Source: Ahaetulla prasina (Eukaryota > Chordata > Lepidosauria > Squamata > Colubridae). Taken from it: a stretch of 64,000 bases of DNA. The position numbers and the translations under genes are program-made. Numbering within the stretch: position 1 is the stretch's first letter; each line of letters opens with the position of its first letter. The notes beneath the pieces are model-generated. The model saw only the letters and a program-made list of their open reading frames with translations, did no database searches and was not told the origin of the DNA. The stretch covers positions 5,268,435 through 5,332,434 of the forward strand of contig NC_080541.1 in assembly GCF_028640845.1 (NCBI RefSeq). Direction: 5' to 3'. Shown in pieces: positions 33,930-44,118 of this stretch.

Positions 33930-35120
33930 GGGCCTTGGTGCTCTCTGAGCTTGGTGGTTTTCTTGCAGATGTTTCATTACCAATCTAAGTGACATTATCA
34001 GTGCTAGAAGAAAGTGGGGTTTGCTCTCTGTGTAAATACAAGTGGCTTGCCCTGCCTGCCATCAACAGACACACAGAGAGAAACAATATCTACATACTGT
34101 TGTGTCTGTGCTCCCCGAGCCGGGTTTCCTGCCAGAAAGTTACTTGAAAAATGAGGGGGAAGGGCCATCAGGGCTTATCTCGGGAGCACCGGCTTCCCTG
34201 GCTCAGCTCCAGGAGCCAGAGGCAGGCCAGGTGGAGGAGATAATGAGGCCTCCGTCCCCTGACTCTTTCCCCCCCAGGCCATGCGTCCAGACCCAGCTGA
34301 TGGCAATCAGGCTTGGTTGGACCCTAGGTTTCATAGGCAGGAGAGGCGGGAACAACAGAAGCAGGGGTGGGGCAGGCCTAGGAAGTGCTGAGTCATGGAG
34401 CCACACCCCACACCCCACAGGATATAAGTAGAAGGCAAATCAACTGCTTAACTAAGAGCTGAAGTACTGTTTGTTCCTGGGTGACTCATCGGCGTCGAGG
34501 GAGATAACAGAGACACTTGGCAGACACTTGCTAGTTTGTTGCTAGAGCTGATACTTCCAGCTAATTAAGCCATCGCTTCAAAAGAGATCATCCAAAAGCT
34601 AAAAAGAAAACCAACAGACCAAAACATCTCCTTGCCAGCAGTCAACAGCCAGGTTAAACCGAGATTAATACTCAGATTAGCCCTAGACTAAAACTCAAGC
34701 AGTAAACAATACCCCAGTCATGGAACTACATAAACATAGAGAAAATTCCACTCCCTTGTTGCACTGATGACGTTCCCTAGTTGGGTCATGAAACGTCTGC
34801 AAAAAAACAACTAAGCTCAACGAGCACCAAGGACCCCACAGTCCTCCCGCCTCCTCTTCCTCCTCCTCCTTTCCACAAACACCACTCCATTCTAGCACTG
34901 ATGATGTTACCAAGTTAGGTCATGAAACATCTGTAAGGAAACCAACCAAACTCAGAGAGCAGCAAGGACCTCACAGTCCTTCCCCACACACCACCACCAC
35001 CTCCTCCTCCTCCTCCTCCTCTTCCCAAACCCCACTCACATCTAGCACTGGTGATGTTATCTAGTTGGGTAATGAAACATCTGCAAGCAAACAATCAACT
35101 CAGAGAGCACCAAGAACCCC
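33930..35120 (+). mobile_element. Third hammerhead-flanked element, interrupted by an LTR
   Basis: A minus-strand unit at 33958-34003 is followed by body text (GCCATCAACAGACACACAGA), an LTR at 34098, more body (34565-34760) and plus-strand units at 34761, 34892 and 35046. The unit at 34761-34800 is GCA-CTGATGA ... GAAACGTC-TGC with the CpG intact, though stem II pairing is weak (CCC/GGG only). Confidence 0.65.
34098..34562 (+). mobile_element. LTR, family A, 3' end uncertain
   Basis: TGTTGTGTCTGTGCTCCCCG start, CTGAGTCATGGAGCCACACC and CAGGATATAAGTAG. It parallels 2553-3143. It splits the element body. Confidence 0.6.
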
Positions 35121-35129
35121 ACAGTTCAG

Positions 35130-35631
35130 CCATGAGCTACAAATATTTTATCGATAATTCTATGCAGATTTATTTCCAGGAAGCAACTCCTACTGACTGC
35201 TTAATAAGAGTGAATAAAATTACAACGTCAGGTCAAAATCCTACATTCCTTTTTACGGGTATAAAATTTGTAAAGCTAAGTGGAGCATCTAAATAGACAA
35301 AGATGTGTCGGCTGCTTTTGTTGGAATCGCGCCAACAAGATGATGGATCAATTGGCTCCTTTCTCGATTAACAACTCCGTGTGTTTTTGATTCATGGTTT
35401 GTTACAGTATTGTGGATGTTCCAGATTTAATATAAAATATTGCTGGCCTTGGCGCTGAAATTTTCAGCGGAGAAAATGCTGAGAGGTTGTAAGGGTTTCG
35501 GGCCCAGTGTGGGATAGATCATGTTGTTGTTGCTGCTGTTATTATTAATAATTACATGTATAGATCACGTCCCTAAGGACATTAGGTGGTTTATAAATCA
35601 GATACATATGAAACAGTAACCAAAAAATCCC
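35130..35631. other. Intronic sequence
   Basis: A short (TTG/CTG)n near 35525. No repeat family recognised. Confidence 0.4.
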
Positions 35632-35850
35632 AAGGGAAGGAAAACAGGGAAGGGGAGGGTAACAGAGAAAGGAAAAGAAGAAAGGAGGGAAGGAAAGGGA
35701 GGGAGGGGAAGGAAAGGAAAGGAAAGGAAATTGAAGAGAAGGGAAGAAGGGAGAGAGGGGAAGGGAAGAGAAGGATGTAGAGAGAAAGGGAGGGAGGAGG
35801 GAAAGTAAGGGAAGGGAAGGGAAGGGAAGGAAAGGAAAGGAAGTTGGAGC
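35632..35850 (+). repeat. (GGAAA)n/(GGGAA)n purine tract
   Basis: A continuous A/G tract with GGAAA and GGGAA pentamers. Confidence 0.9.
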
Positions 35851-35947
35851 CAAGGCCTAAAAGCCCTTTGAAAAAGCTCTTTTGAGCATCCCCCAGAAGG
35901 CAGAGATTGAAAGCAAACAAGATGTCCGTTAGAAGACTATGAAACTA

Positions 35948-36590
35948 TGAAGGCATAGTGGCGCAGTGGTTAGAATGCAGTGTTACAGACTAACTCTGCT
36001 CAAACAGCCAGCAGTTCGACCCTGAAGCCTTCCCTCCTTCCGAGGTGGATAAAATGAGGACCAGATTGTTGGGAGCAAGAGGCTGACTGTTAGAAAGGGC
36101 CTTAAAGCACTGTGAAGTGGTATATAAATAAGTCCTTCCTGTTAAAGACTGCTTCAGCTTTAATTGCAATAATATAAGGGCAACCAATAGATTTAAACTT
36201 AATGTCAACCGCTTTAATCTAGATTGCAGAAAATATGACTTCTGTAACAGAATCATCAGTGCTTGGAACACTTTACCTGACTCTGTGGCCTCTTCCCATA
36301 ATCCTAAAAGCTTTATCTAAAAACTTTCTACTATTGACCTCACCCCAATCCTAAGAGGACCATAAGGGGCGTGCATGAGAGCACAAACGTGCCTACCGTT
36401 CCTGTCCTATTGTTTTTCTTTTCTTCTTCTTCATATATATATATATATATTCTTATACCTCCTAATATTTACTCATAAATATGTTTATATACTATATAAT
36501 CTTTTTGTATGATACTTACATATATTGTTGTGACAAAATAAATAAATAAATTAAATAAATAAATAAATCTAAGTGCTATTGCTATTCCTT
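35948..36590 (+). mobile_element. tRNA SINE split by a LINE 3' fragment
   Basis: The SINE (GGCGCAGTGGTTAGAATGCA ... AGCACTGTGAAGTGGTATAT) stops near 36140 and its last words, TCTAAGTGCTATTGCTATTC, reappear at 36568. Between them, 36141-36567 encodes a LINE C-terminus (FNRII-type wording: FCNRIISAWNTLPDSVASS) and ends TTGTTGTGACAAAATAAATAAATA. Nested insertion. Confidence 0.7.
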
Positions 36591-36940
36591 CCTTCCTTCC
36601 TTCCTTTCCTCCCTCCCTCTCTCCCTCACTCTCACATATTTCCTTCCTTCCTTCCCTCCCTCCCTCCCTCTCACATCTTTCTTTCTTTCCTTCCTTCCTT
36701 CCTTCCTTCCTTCCTTCCTTCCTCCGTCCCTCCCTTCCTTTCTTCCCTCCCTCCGTCCCTCTGTCCCTCCCTCTCACACATTTCCTTCCTTCCCTCTCTC
36801 CCTTTCACAGATTTCTTTCCTTCCTTTCTTTCCTCTCTCCCTCCCTCTCACATATTTCCTTCCTTCCTTCCTTCCTTCCTTCCTTCCTTCCTTCCTTCCT
36901 TCCTTCCTTCCTTCCTTCCTTCCTTCCTTCCTTCCTCTCT
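36585..36940 (+). repeat. (CCTT)n-based tract with CTCTCACA markers
   Basis: CCTT/CCCT runs punctuated four to five times by CCCTCTCACAtatTTCCTTCC-like words, ending in a long pure (CCTT)n (36857-36935). Confidence 0.95.
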
Positions 36941-36944
36941 TTTG

Positions 36945-37700
36945 TTATATATATAATGATAATTGAAAATTCTCTATGGCCCAGTGAGTCTTATTCAGGG
37001 AAAGGATATAATCCACCATATCAAGCTACTTCAGGAAAAAAATGACCATTTTGCTCCTGCTCTTATGAGTTCGGAGATCCCTTCTGATTATGAGCATAAC
37101 CCATAACCACTACACCTCCCTGCCTGCGTGGACCCCACAGTGGTTATAAATATTGACCTTTCTGGATTTCTTAACTTTTTTTCCCTTCATATTTGGGTAG
37201 CACGTTTAACCCCAAATTCTTGTTCCTACAACAGTTGACCAGCTATGAAAAAAAGAATTAACCCTACAATAAAACAGAAAAGCGGTCTTTTAAGGCAGGC
37301 TTCATGCCTGCACAAAAGGACACAAAAGCAAAACTGGTGAGAAAAGTAGGGGAATTCCGTAAATAAATAATCGCCTCGTCATTTTCTGGAAGCAGGAATT
37401 GATGGAGGTGACATTTTCCTCATGCAGAAGGTGACACGAAAAGCGTCTTTACAAGAATTGCGTCACTTCTGCTCTTTGATTCAGAGATTCAGAACATATG
37501 GAAAACAAATGCCAATGGACAACATTTGTTTTGTGTTGACTTTCTGAACGAAAACCTTCGCTGGGTCTTTCACACACGCAAAAGTGCCCATCCAAGTCAA
37601 GTTCTTGCTACACATCCTGGGTTACAGTTCCAGAAGAACGAAAGCAGGAAGTTCCTGATGCATAGCATGGCTTTGAAGGACAAGAGTTCAAATGCAATGT
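36945..37700. other. Intronic sequence, mostly unique
   Basis: No familiar repeat; no exon with splice sites seen. Confidence 0.4.
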
Positions 37701-37903
37701 TGCAGGTGTTGTTGTTTTTTCCAAACAGTAAACAGTAGTCCAACGAAGCAACTGCCAACTCAGACAAACAATCAAACAATAAAGCACAGGCTAAGCAAAA
37801 AACCAGCGAGAACAATTCCCAACAACTCTGAAAGGATAAGCGATTTGTATATAAACAGAAATCAACTCCTACACTCTTTAGGCACTGATGATGTTTTCTA
37901 GTT
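37700..37903 (+). mobile_element. Penelope-like body remnant and truncated hammerhead-like unit
   Basis: AACGAAGCAACTGCCAACTC, AACAATCAAACAATAAAGCA, then GGCACTGATGATGTTTTCTA at 37881. The unit breaks into AGAAT repeats after CTAGTTGAGTAG. Confidence 0.55.
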
Positions 37904-38412
37904 GAGTAGAATAGAATAGAATAGAATGTTTTCTAGTTGAATAGAATAGAATAGAATAGAATAGAATAGAATAGAATAGAATGGAATGGAATGGAATGGA
38001 ATGGAATGGAATGGAATGGAATGGAATGGAATGGAATGGAATAGAATAGATTTTTTTATTGGCCAAGTATGATTGGACACACAAGGAATTTGTCTTGGTG
38101 CATAGGCTCTTAGTATACATAAAAAATAGAATAGAATAGAACAGAACAGAACAGAACAGAACAGAACAGAACAGAACAGAACAGAACAGAATAGAATAGA
38201 ATAGAATAGAATAGAATAATAAAATATGGAATGGAATGGAATGGAATGGAATGGAATGGAATGGAATGGAATGGAATGGAATGGAATAGAATAGAATAGA
38301 ATAGAATAATAACATATGGAATGGAATGGAATGGAATGGAATAGAATAGAATAGAATAGAATAGAATAGAATAGAATAGAATAGAATAGAATAGAATAGA
38401 ATAGAATAGAAT
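37904..38412 (-). repeat. (AGAAT)n, (GGAAT)n and (AGAAC)n pentamer field with LINE 3' end
   Basis: Blocks of AGAAT (37931-37980, 38191-38218, 38341-38412), GGAAT (37981-38040, 38229-38286, 38318-38340) and AGAAC (38139-38188) surround a short LINE 3' end at 38048-38120 (TTTTATTGGCCAAGTATGAT). GGAAT is the same pentamer as human satellites II/III, here surely by convergence. Confidence 0.95.
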
Positions 38413-38413
38413 A

Positions 38414-38665
38414 GGGGCCTCTGGTGGCTCAGCAGACTAAGTCTGTCTGTTATTAACACAGCTGCTTGCAATTACTGCAAGTCCCACTAGGCCCATGGTT
38501 GACTCAGCCTTCCATCCTTTATAAGGTAGGTAAAATGAGGACCCAGATTGTTGGGGGCAATAAAAGTTGACTTTGTATATAATATACAAATGGATGAAGA
38601 CTATTGCTTAACACAATGTAAGCCGCCCTGAGTCTTCAGAGAAGGGCGGGATATAAACTCAATTT
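38414..38665 (+). mobile_element. tRNA-derived SINE with L2-like 3' tail
   Basis: GGCCTCTGGTGGCTCAGCAG head, GCAATTACTGCAAGTCCCAC box, GTTGACTCAGCCTTCCATCC, tail AAGCCGCCCTGAGTCTTCAG. Inserted at the edge of the pentamer field. Confidence 0.9.
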
Positions 38666-38679
38666 TTTTTAAAAAAAAT

Positions 38680-39118
38680 AGAATAGAATAGAATTTTTTA
38701 TTGGCCAAGTGTGATTGGACATACAAGGAATATGTCTTGGTGCATCTGCTCTCAGTGTACAGAAAAGAAAAGATATGTTCATCAAGAATTATAAGGTACA
38801 ATACTTAATGATAGTCATAGGTTACAAATAAGCAATCAAATCATATTAGGGAACAGTCAATATAAATCGTAAGGATACCAGCAACAAAGTTACAGTCATA
38901 CAGTCATAAGTGGAAGGAGATGGGTGATGGGAATGATGAGAAGATTAATAGTAGTGTAGATTTAGTAAATAGTCTGACAGTGTTGAGGGAATTATTTGTT
39001 TAGCAGAGTGATGGCCTTCGGGAAAAAACTGTTCTTGTGTCTAGTTGTTCCGGTGTGCAGTGCTCTATAGCGTCGTTTTGAGGGTAGGAGTTGAAACAGT
39101 TTATGTCCAGGATGTGAG
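38680..39118 (-). mobile_element. LINE 3' end with AGAAT tail, longest antisense copy
   Basis: The minus strand encodes SHPGHKLFQLLPSKRRYRAL, then TTRHKNSFFPKAITLLNK, followed by a 3' UTR and AATAG-type tail. The same protein end is at 53145-53351. A non-LTR retrotransposon C-terminus; probably CR1-like, clade not certain. Confidence 0.8.
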
Positions 39119-39299
39119 GGTAATGAAATGTCTGGAAGGAAACAACCAAGGACCACACAGTCCTCCTCCTCCTCCATTCCACAAATTCCACTCCTTTCTA
39201 TTACTGAGGATGTTACCTAGTTAAGTAATGAAAAGTCTACAAGAAACCAATCTTTATAACTAAAGATGCATTTTGCAAGAATTCCAAGAACAGTTTTTT

Positions 39300-40205
39300 T
39301 AGAATAGAATGAGCTGGACGGGACCTTGGAGGTCTTCTAGTCCAGCCCCCTGCTCAAGCAGGAGAACCTATACCATTTCAGATAAGTGATTGTCTAGAAC
39401 TCTTCTTAAAAACCTCCAATGATGGAGCTCCTACAATTTCTGAAGGCAAACTGTTCCCCTGGTTAATTGTCCTCACTGTTAGGAAGTTTCTCCTGAATTC
39501 CAGGTGGCTTCTCTCCTTGATTAGTTTCCATCCATTGTTTCTTGTCCTGCCTTCTGGTGCTTTGGAAAATAAGTTGGCCCCCTCTTCTTTGTGGCAGCCC
39601 CTCAAATACTGGAATACTCTTTCCTTCCTTCCTTCCTTCCGTCCTTCCCTCCCTCCCTCCTTCCCTTCTTTCTCTCCTTCCTTCATCCATCCATCCATCC
39701 ATTGTTTTTTGTCCTGCCTTCTGGTGCTTTGGAAAATAAGTTGACCCCTTCCTCTTTGTGGCAGCCTCTCAAATACTGAAATACTCTTTCCTTCCTTCCT
39801 TCCTTCCTTCCTTCCTTCCTTCCTTCCTTCCTTCCTTCCTTCCCTCCCTCCCTCCCTCCTTCCCTTCTTTCTCTCCTCCCTTCATCCATCCATCCATCCA
39901 TTGTTTCTTGTCCTGCCTTCTGGTGCTTTGGAAAACACATGGTCCTCTTCCTCTTTGTAGCAGCCTCTCAAATACTGGAATGCTGCTATCATGTCCCCCC
40001 ATTTCCTTCTTTTCTCTAGACTGGCCAAACCCAAATCTTGCCACCGTTCTTCATAAGTTTTAGTTTCCAGGCTTTTGATCATCTTAGTTGCTCTTCTCTG
40101 AACTTTTTCCAAAGCCTCAACATCTTTTTTTGTAGTATGGAGACCCAAATTGGTTGCAGTATTCCAAGTGTGGCCTTACTAGGGTTTTATAAAGCGGCAC
40201 TAACA
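39300..40205 (-). mobile_element. CR1 LINE 3' end with internal triplication
   Basis: Antisense CR1 (GGGACCTTGGAGGTCTTCTA ... ACCGTTCTTCATAAGTTTTA ... TTTTATAAAGCGGCACTAAC). The block from CCATCCATTGTTTCTTGTCC to CAAATACTGGAATACTCTTT plus a (CCTT)n run occurs three times (from about 39529, 39690 and 39888). Confidence 0.85.
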
Positions 40206-40639
40206 CTTGACTTTGATTTTGATTCTATTTGGTCGTACCATTAAATTTAGCACGTCCAGCTGCCCGAAACAAATGCCAAAGAAATTGCATGCAGTTTTGT
40301 TAAGCAGATGGGGAATATATACCCTAAGAGCTCACCTTGCCACAAAGGATAAGATTTTCAGTGTTTACTTTTTTTTATTGATTTATCAAATACAAAGAGA
40401 AATTCAAACAATAAGGGAAAACTTGGAAGGGGGATTGGAGAAATAAAATGGTGGAATGAAGGGAAGGGAAAGAAAAAAACACGGACTTCCAACTCTCCAG
40501 CATAGTAGAAGCAGTGGTGAAATTCCAAAATTTCCCCGACCGGTTCTGTGGGCGTGGCTTGGTGGGTGTGGCTTGGTGGTCATGTGACTGGGTAGGCGTG
40601 ACTTGATAGTCATGTGACTGGGAAAGCCAACTATCACAC

Positions 40640-41396
40640 TTTGCACAAAAATAACACAAAAGCTACACAACTGACGCACACACAATGCAAAAGCAGCTGG
40701 ACCTCACACAAAATGGCCACTGCAACAAGCAGGAACCACACAGAGTCACAGAGAGCTCAAAAACCAACTATTACACTTTACACAAAAATAACACCAAAGC
40801 TACACAAGTGACGCACACACAATGCAAAAGCAGCTGGACCTCACACAAAATGGCCCCTGCAACAAGCATGAACCTCACAGGTTCACAGAGAGCTCAAAAA
40901 CCAACTATCACATTTTACACAAAAATAACACCAAAGCTACACAACTGACTCACACACAATGCAAAAGCAGCTGGACTTCACACAAAATGGCCCCTGCAAC
41001 AAGCAGGAACCTCACAGGGTCACAGAGAGCTCAAAAATCAACTATCACACTTTACACACAAATAACACCAAAGCTACACAACTGACTCACACACAATGCA
41101 AAAGCAGCTGGACTTCACACAAAATGGCCCCTGCAACAAGCAGGAGCCTCACAGAGTCACAGAGAGCTCAAAAACCAACTATCACACTTTACACAAAAAT
41201 AACACAAAAGCTACACAACTGACACACACAATGCAAAAGCAGCTGGACTTCACACAAATAACACCAAAGCTACACAACTGACTCAGGCACAATGCAAAAG
41301 CAGCTGGACTTCACACAAAATGGCCCCTGCAACAAGCAGGAACCTCACAGGGTCACAGAGAGCTCAAAAACAAACTATCACACGTTACACAAAAAT
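40640..41396 (+). repeat. 137-bp minisatellite
   Basis: The word ATGCAAAAGCAGCTGGAC starts at 40685, 40822, 40959 and 41096 (exactly 137 bp apart), then 41231 (135) and 41291 (internally deleted). The short open frames in each unit are byproducts. Confidence 0.95.
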
Positions 41397-41553
41397 ACCG
41401 GTTCGGGCAATAGGTAGCAAAAAAATGCTTTAAAAAGTAAAAAAAAAAAAAAAAGTTCTAACGATTGCGCGCTGCACAGCTGATTTTTACAACCTTTTTT
41501 TTTTTTTACTGTTTTAAAGCATTTTTTTTTTACTACCTATTGCCCGAACCGGT
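41397..41553. repeat. Inverted repeat, ~50-bp arms
   Basis: ACCGGTTCGGGCAATAGGTA at the left pairs with TACCTATTGCCCGAACCGGT at the right. Between the arms are A- and T-runs and a short GC-rich core near 41465. Confidence 0.9.
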
Positions 41554-42074
41554 AGTAAAAAAAATGCTTAAAAAAAGTTCAGACAATCAAGTGTGCCATG
41601 AGATCGTCGGAACATTTTTTGCTTTATTTTTTAAAGCATTTTTTTTACTACCAGTTCGGGCGAACCAGTAGCATTTTCACTACCAGTTTGGGCAAACTGC
41701 CCCGAACTAGTAGCATTTCACCCCTGGGAAAGAAGATTTATTGATGAACAGGATCACATGGCTTGAGATCCTGGGCAGAAAAGGGGCAGAAATGCTGAGA
41801 TTGCCTGGGTTTTATGCCCTCTGTTGGGCTTTGAAATTGACCTTGTATTCTGATTGGTTGTCAGACTCCCATGGGGCCATGCAGGGGTAACTTTGTAGGT
41901 TGTCTATGTCCCAGGCTTGGTTGAGCCTTGCTGGGTGATGGTGTGATGAAAAGGGCTTTGGGCAATTCCTACTATGGCTCTGCCTGAAGGAGGTAGATCT
42001 TTGTTATGTAGACTAAACTGGTCCAGAACTTAATGGCCCATTGACAAAGGTGGGTCGGGGGCTGAGTTTCTGCC

Positions 42075-42422
42075 TCAGGGGCTAAGACAGCTGAGCTTGT
42101 TGACTGAAAGGTCGGCAGTTCGGCGGTTCGAATCCCTAGTGTTGCCGTGTAACGGGGTGAGCTCCCGTTACTAGTCCCAGCTTCTGCCAACCTAGCGGTT
42201 TCGAAAGCACGTAAAAATGCAAGTAGAAAAAATAGGGACCACCTTTGGTGGGAAGGTAACAGCGTTCCATGCGCCTTTGGCGTTGAGTCATACCGGCCAC
42301 ATGACCATGGAGACGTCTTCGGACAGCGCTGGCTGTTCGGCTTTGAAACGGAGATGAGCACCGTCCCCTAGAGTCGGCAATGACTAGCACGTATGTGCAA
42401 GGGAAACCTTTACCTTTACCTT
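42075..42422 (+). mobile_element. Sauria-type tRNA SINE
   Basis: GTTCGAATCCCTAGTGTTGC box, GTGAGCTCCCGTTACTAGTC, GAGTCATACCGGCCACATGA, tail AACCTTTACCTTTACCTTTT. Confidence 0.9.
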
Positions 42423-43079
42423 TTAAAATATCTCATTTTCCTAGGAGAGGGGTGGATGCTAACTTCCTATAATACTACGGTACTAAGATTGAGTTGGTTT
42501 TTGAAAGTTTCCGATCAAGACAACAAAGAATTGTTCTGAATGGCTATACCACAGAAGCTGAATTTTGCAGAAAGTCCTGAGCCTAGCTGGTGTTAGCATT
42601 TGTTGTTACGTTGCTAGCTTGGTATGTTTCACAAATGCAACGCACTTTGTTGCTTGGTGATTCGGCGTACGGCATTGGATGAACCCAGACAAATGGGTTA
42701 ATTCAGTAACCCAATCAATTATGATTTGCAAATGCCCCCAAACCCAATATTTGTCGCATAGGAAGATGTTGAATTCCCTGCCGGTGTAATTAATTCCATT
42801 AGAGCAAATTAAAATTCAGAGCACCCTACAGAAAGTAGACTGGCAGGCAAAATTGTGTTTTTTAGGGGGGAGGGAAATTGTATGCCAGTGCCTGCATTAA
42901 AAACACACGCATGCCCTCACATACCTTATAGAGTAGTAAATGAATACAAATAACATTGACGGTGGTTTCCTTGTAAATGGGGATGAAATGCAAGGGCGTC
43001 CAAATAAGATTTTGCAAGGCCAGGCCAAGAAAGAGTGATTGGGAGATAGTTAGAAAATACCCACCGATGGTCATTGTTT
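42423..43079. other. Unique-looking intronic sequence
   Basis: No recognised repeat. Ends where the minus-strand hammerhead cluster begins. Confidence 0.4.
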
Positions 43080-43121
43080 TGTAGAGGTCCTTGGTGCTCT
43101 CTGAGCTTGGTGGTTTTTCTT

Positions 43122-43161
43122 GCAGACGTTTCATGACCCAACTAGGTAACATCATCAGTGC
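43122..43161 (-). ncRNA. Best-preserved hammerhead-like ribozyme core
   Basis: The minus strand reads GCA, CTGATGA, T, GTTACC, TAGTTG, GGTCAT, GAAAC, GTC, TGC. GCA/TGC can form stem I. GTTACC/GGTCAT forms stem II with one mismatch and one wobble. CTGANGA and GAAA are the two conserved core boxes, and ACGT is self-complementary, as needed for a very short, dimer-type stem III before cleavage after GTC. One unpaired base between CTGATGA and stem II departs from the textbook core. Known family: Penelope-like element hammerheads. Activity is untested. Confidence 0.45.
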
Positions 43162-43552
43162 TAGAAGGGAGTGGTGTTTGTGGGAAGGAGGAGGAGGAAA
43201 AGGAGGAGGAGGAGGTGGGAGGACTGTGGGTCCTTGGTGCTCTCTGAGTTTGGTTGGTTTCCTTACAGATGTTTCATGACCCAACTAGGTAACAGCATTA
43301 GTGCTAGACTGGAGTGGTGTTTGTGGAAAGGTGGAGGAGGAGGAGGAGGAGGAGGAGGAGGAGGAGGAGGAGGAGGAGGAGGAGGAAGGACTGTGAGGTC
43401 CTTGGTGCTCTCTGAGTTTGGTTGGTTTCCTTACAGATGTTCCATAACCCAACTAGGTAACATCATCAGTGCTAGACTGGAGTGGTGTTTGTGGAAAGGA
43501 GGAGAAGGTGGTGATGGTGGTGGTGGTGGAGGAGGAGGAGGAGGAGGAGGAG

Positions 43553-43586
<34 letters not shown>

Positions 43587-43773
43587 AGGAGGAGGAGGGA
43601 GGACTGTGAGGTCCTTGGTTCTCTCTGAGTTTGGTTGGTTTCCTTATAGACGTTTCATGACCCAACTTGATAACATTATCAGTGCTAGAATGGAGTGGTG
43701 TTTGTGGAAAGGAGGAAGAGGAGGTGGGAGGACGGTGGGGTCCTTGGTGCTCTCTGAGCTTGGTTGTTTTCTT

Positions 43774-43813
43774 GCAGACGTTTCATGACCCAACTAGGTA
43801 ACATCATCAGTGT
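43774..43813 (-). ncRNA. Hammerhead-like ribozyme core
   Basis: Same as 43122-43161 (CTGATGA, GTTACC/GGTCAT, GAAACGTC, TGC) except that the distal stem I base on one side is changed (ACA in place of GCA). It directly adjoins the element body. Confidence 0.4.
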
Positions 43814-43814
43814 T

Positions 43815-44118
43815 AGAAGAGGATAGGGTTTGCTTTGGTTTGATGTATAGGTAGCGTCCCCTTTCAGTGTTGGTGCAAGTGTTTTTGGTGGTTTCTTGGT
43901 TAGGCTGTGGTTTACCGTTCGATTGTTCGTCTGAGTTGGTAGTACCTTGAATGGGGGTATTGTTTACTTCTTGATTGTTGGTCTAGTATTAATCTTAGTG
44001 TTAATCTCTCCTTATCTGGGTGTAGATTGCTGGTAAGGAGGTGTTTTGGTCTTTATCATTCCCTTTTGGCTTTTTGATTGTCTCTTTTGAATGGTAGGTA
44101 GATGTTGTTTATATCTAT
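43815..44118 (-). mobile_element. Penelope-like element body remnant, inverted relative to 31976
   Basis: The minus strand matches the 31976-32270 body: ATCAACGGCCACATAGATAT, AGAGACAATCAAAAAGCCAA, AAGGAGAGATTAACACTAAG. The minus-strand 3' side meets unit 43774; the 5' side meets plus-strand units at 44119. Confidence 0.55.

Larger units (their letters stand above)
40512..41726 (+). mobile_element. TIR element (CAGTGGTGAAAT...ATTTCACCCCTG) holding a 137-bp minisatellite
   Basis: The ends match the hAT-like MITE family at 4251 and 16440. Inside are GTGGGCGTGGCTTGGTGGG words, then a minisatellite, then an inverted repeat built on ACCGGTTCGGGCAATAGGTA (41397-41553). No convincing 8-bp duplication (AGTAGAAG / GGAAAGAA). 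No transposase. Confidence 0.7.
43080..43814 (-). mobile_element. Five hammerhead-like units, minus strand, with (GGA)n spacers
   Basis: Units at about 43122-43161, 43264-43303, 43432-43472, 43644-43684 and 43774-43813. The first, fourth and fifth keep GAAACGTC; the others have GAAACATC or GGAACATC. Spacers carry (GGA)n runs at 43186-43215, 43331-43387, 43528-43600 and 43706-43730. This is the 3' side of the minus-oriented body at 43815-44118. Confidence 0.75.

Noticed and set aside
37981..38340. Human satellite II/III contamination (GGAAT)
   Set aside because: Blocks are embedded in the snake LINE-linked AGAAT field with gradual pentamer conversion, so convergence is simpler.
40640..41396. 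Family of small secreted or repeat proteins (87-codon frames)
   Set aside because: Frames arise from a 137-bp minisatellite; no initiation context or signal peptide.
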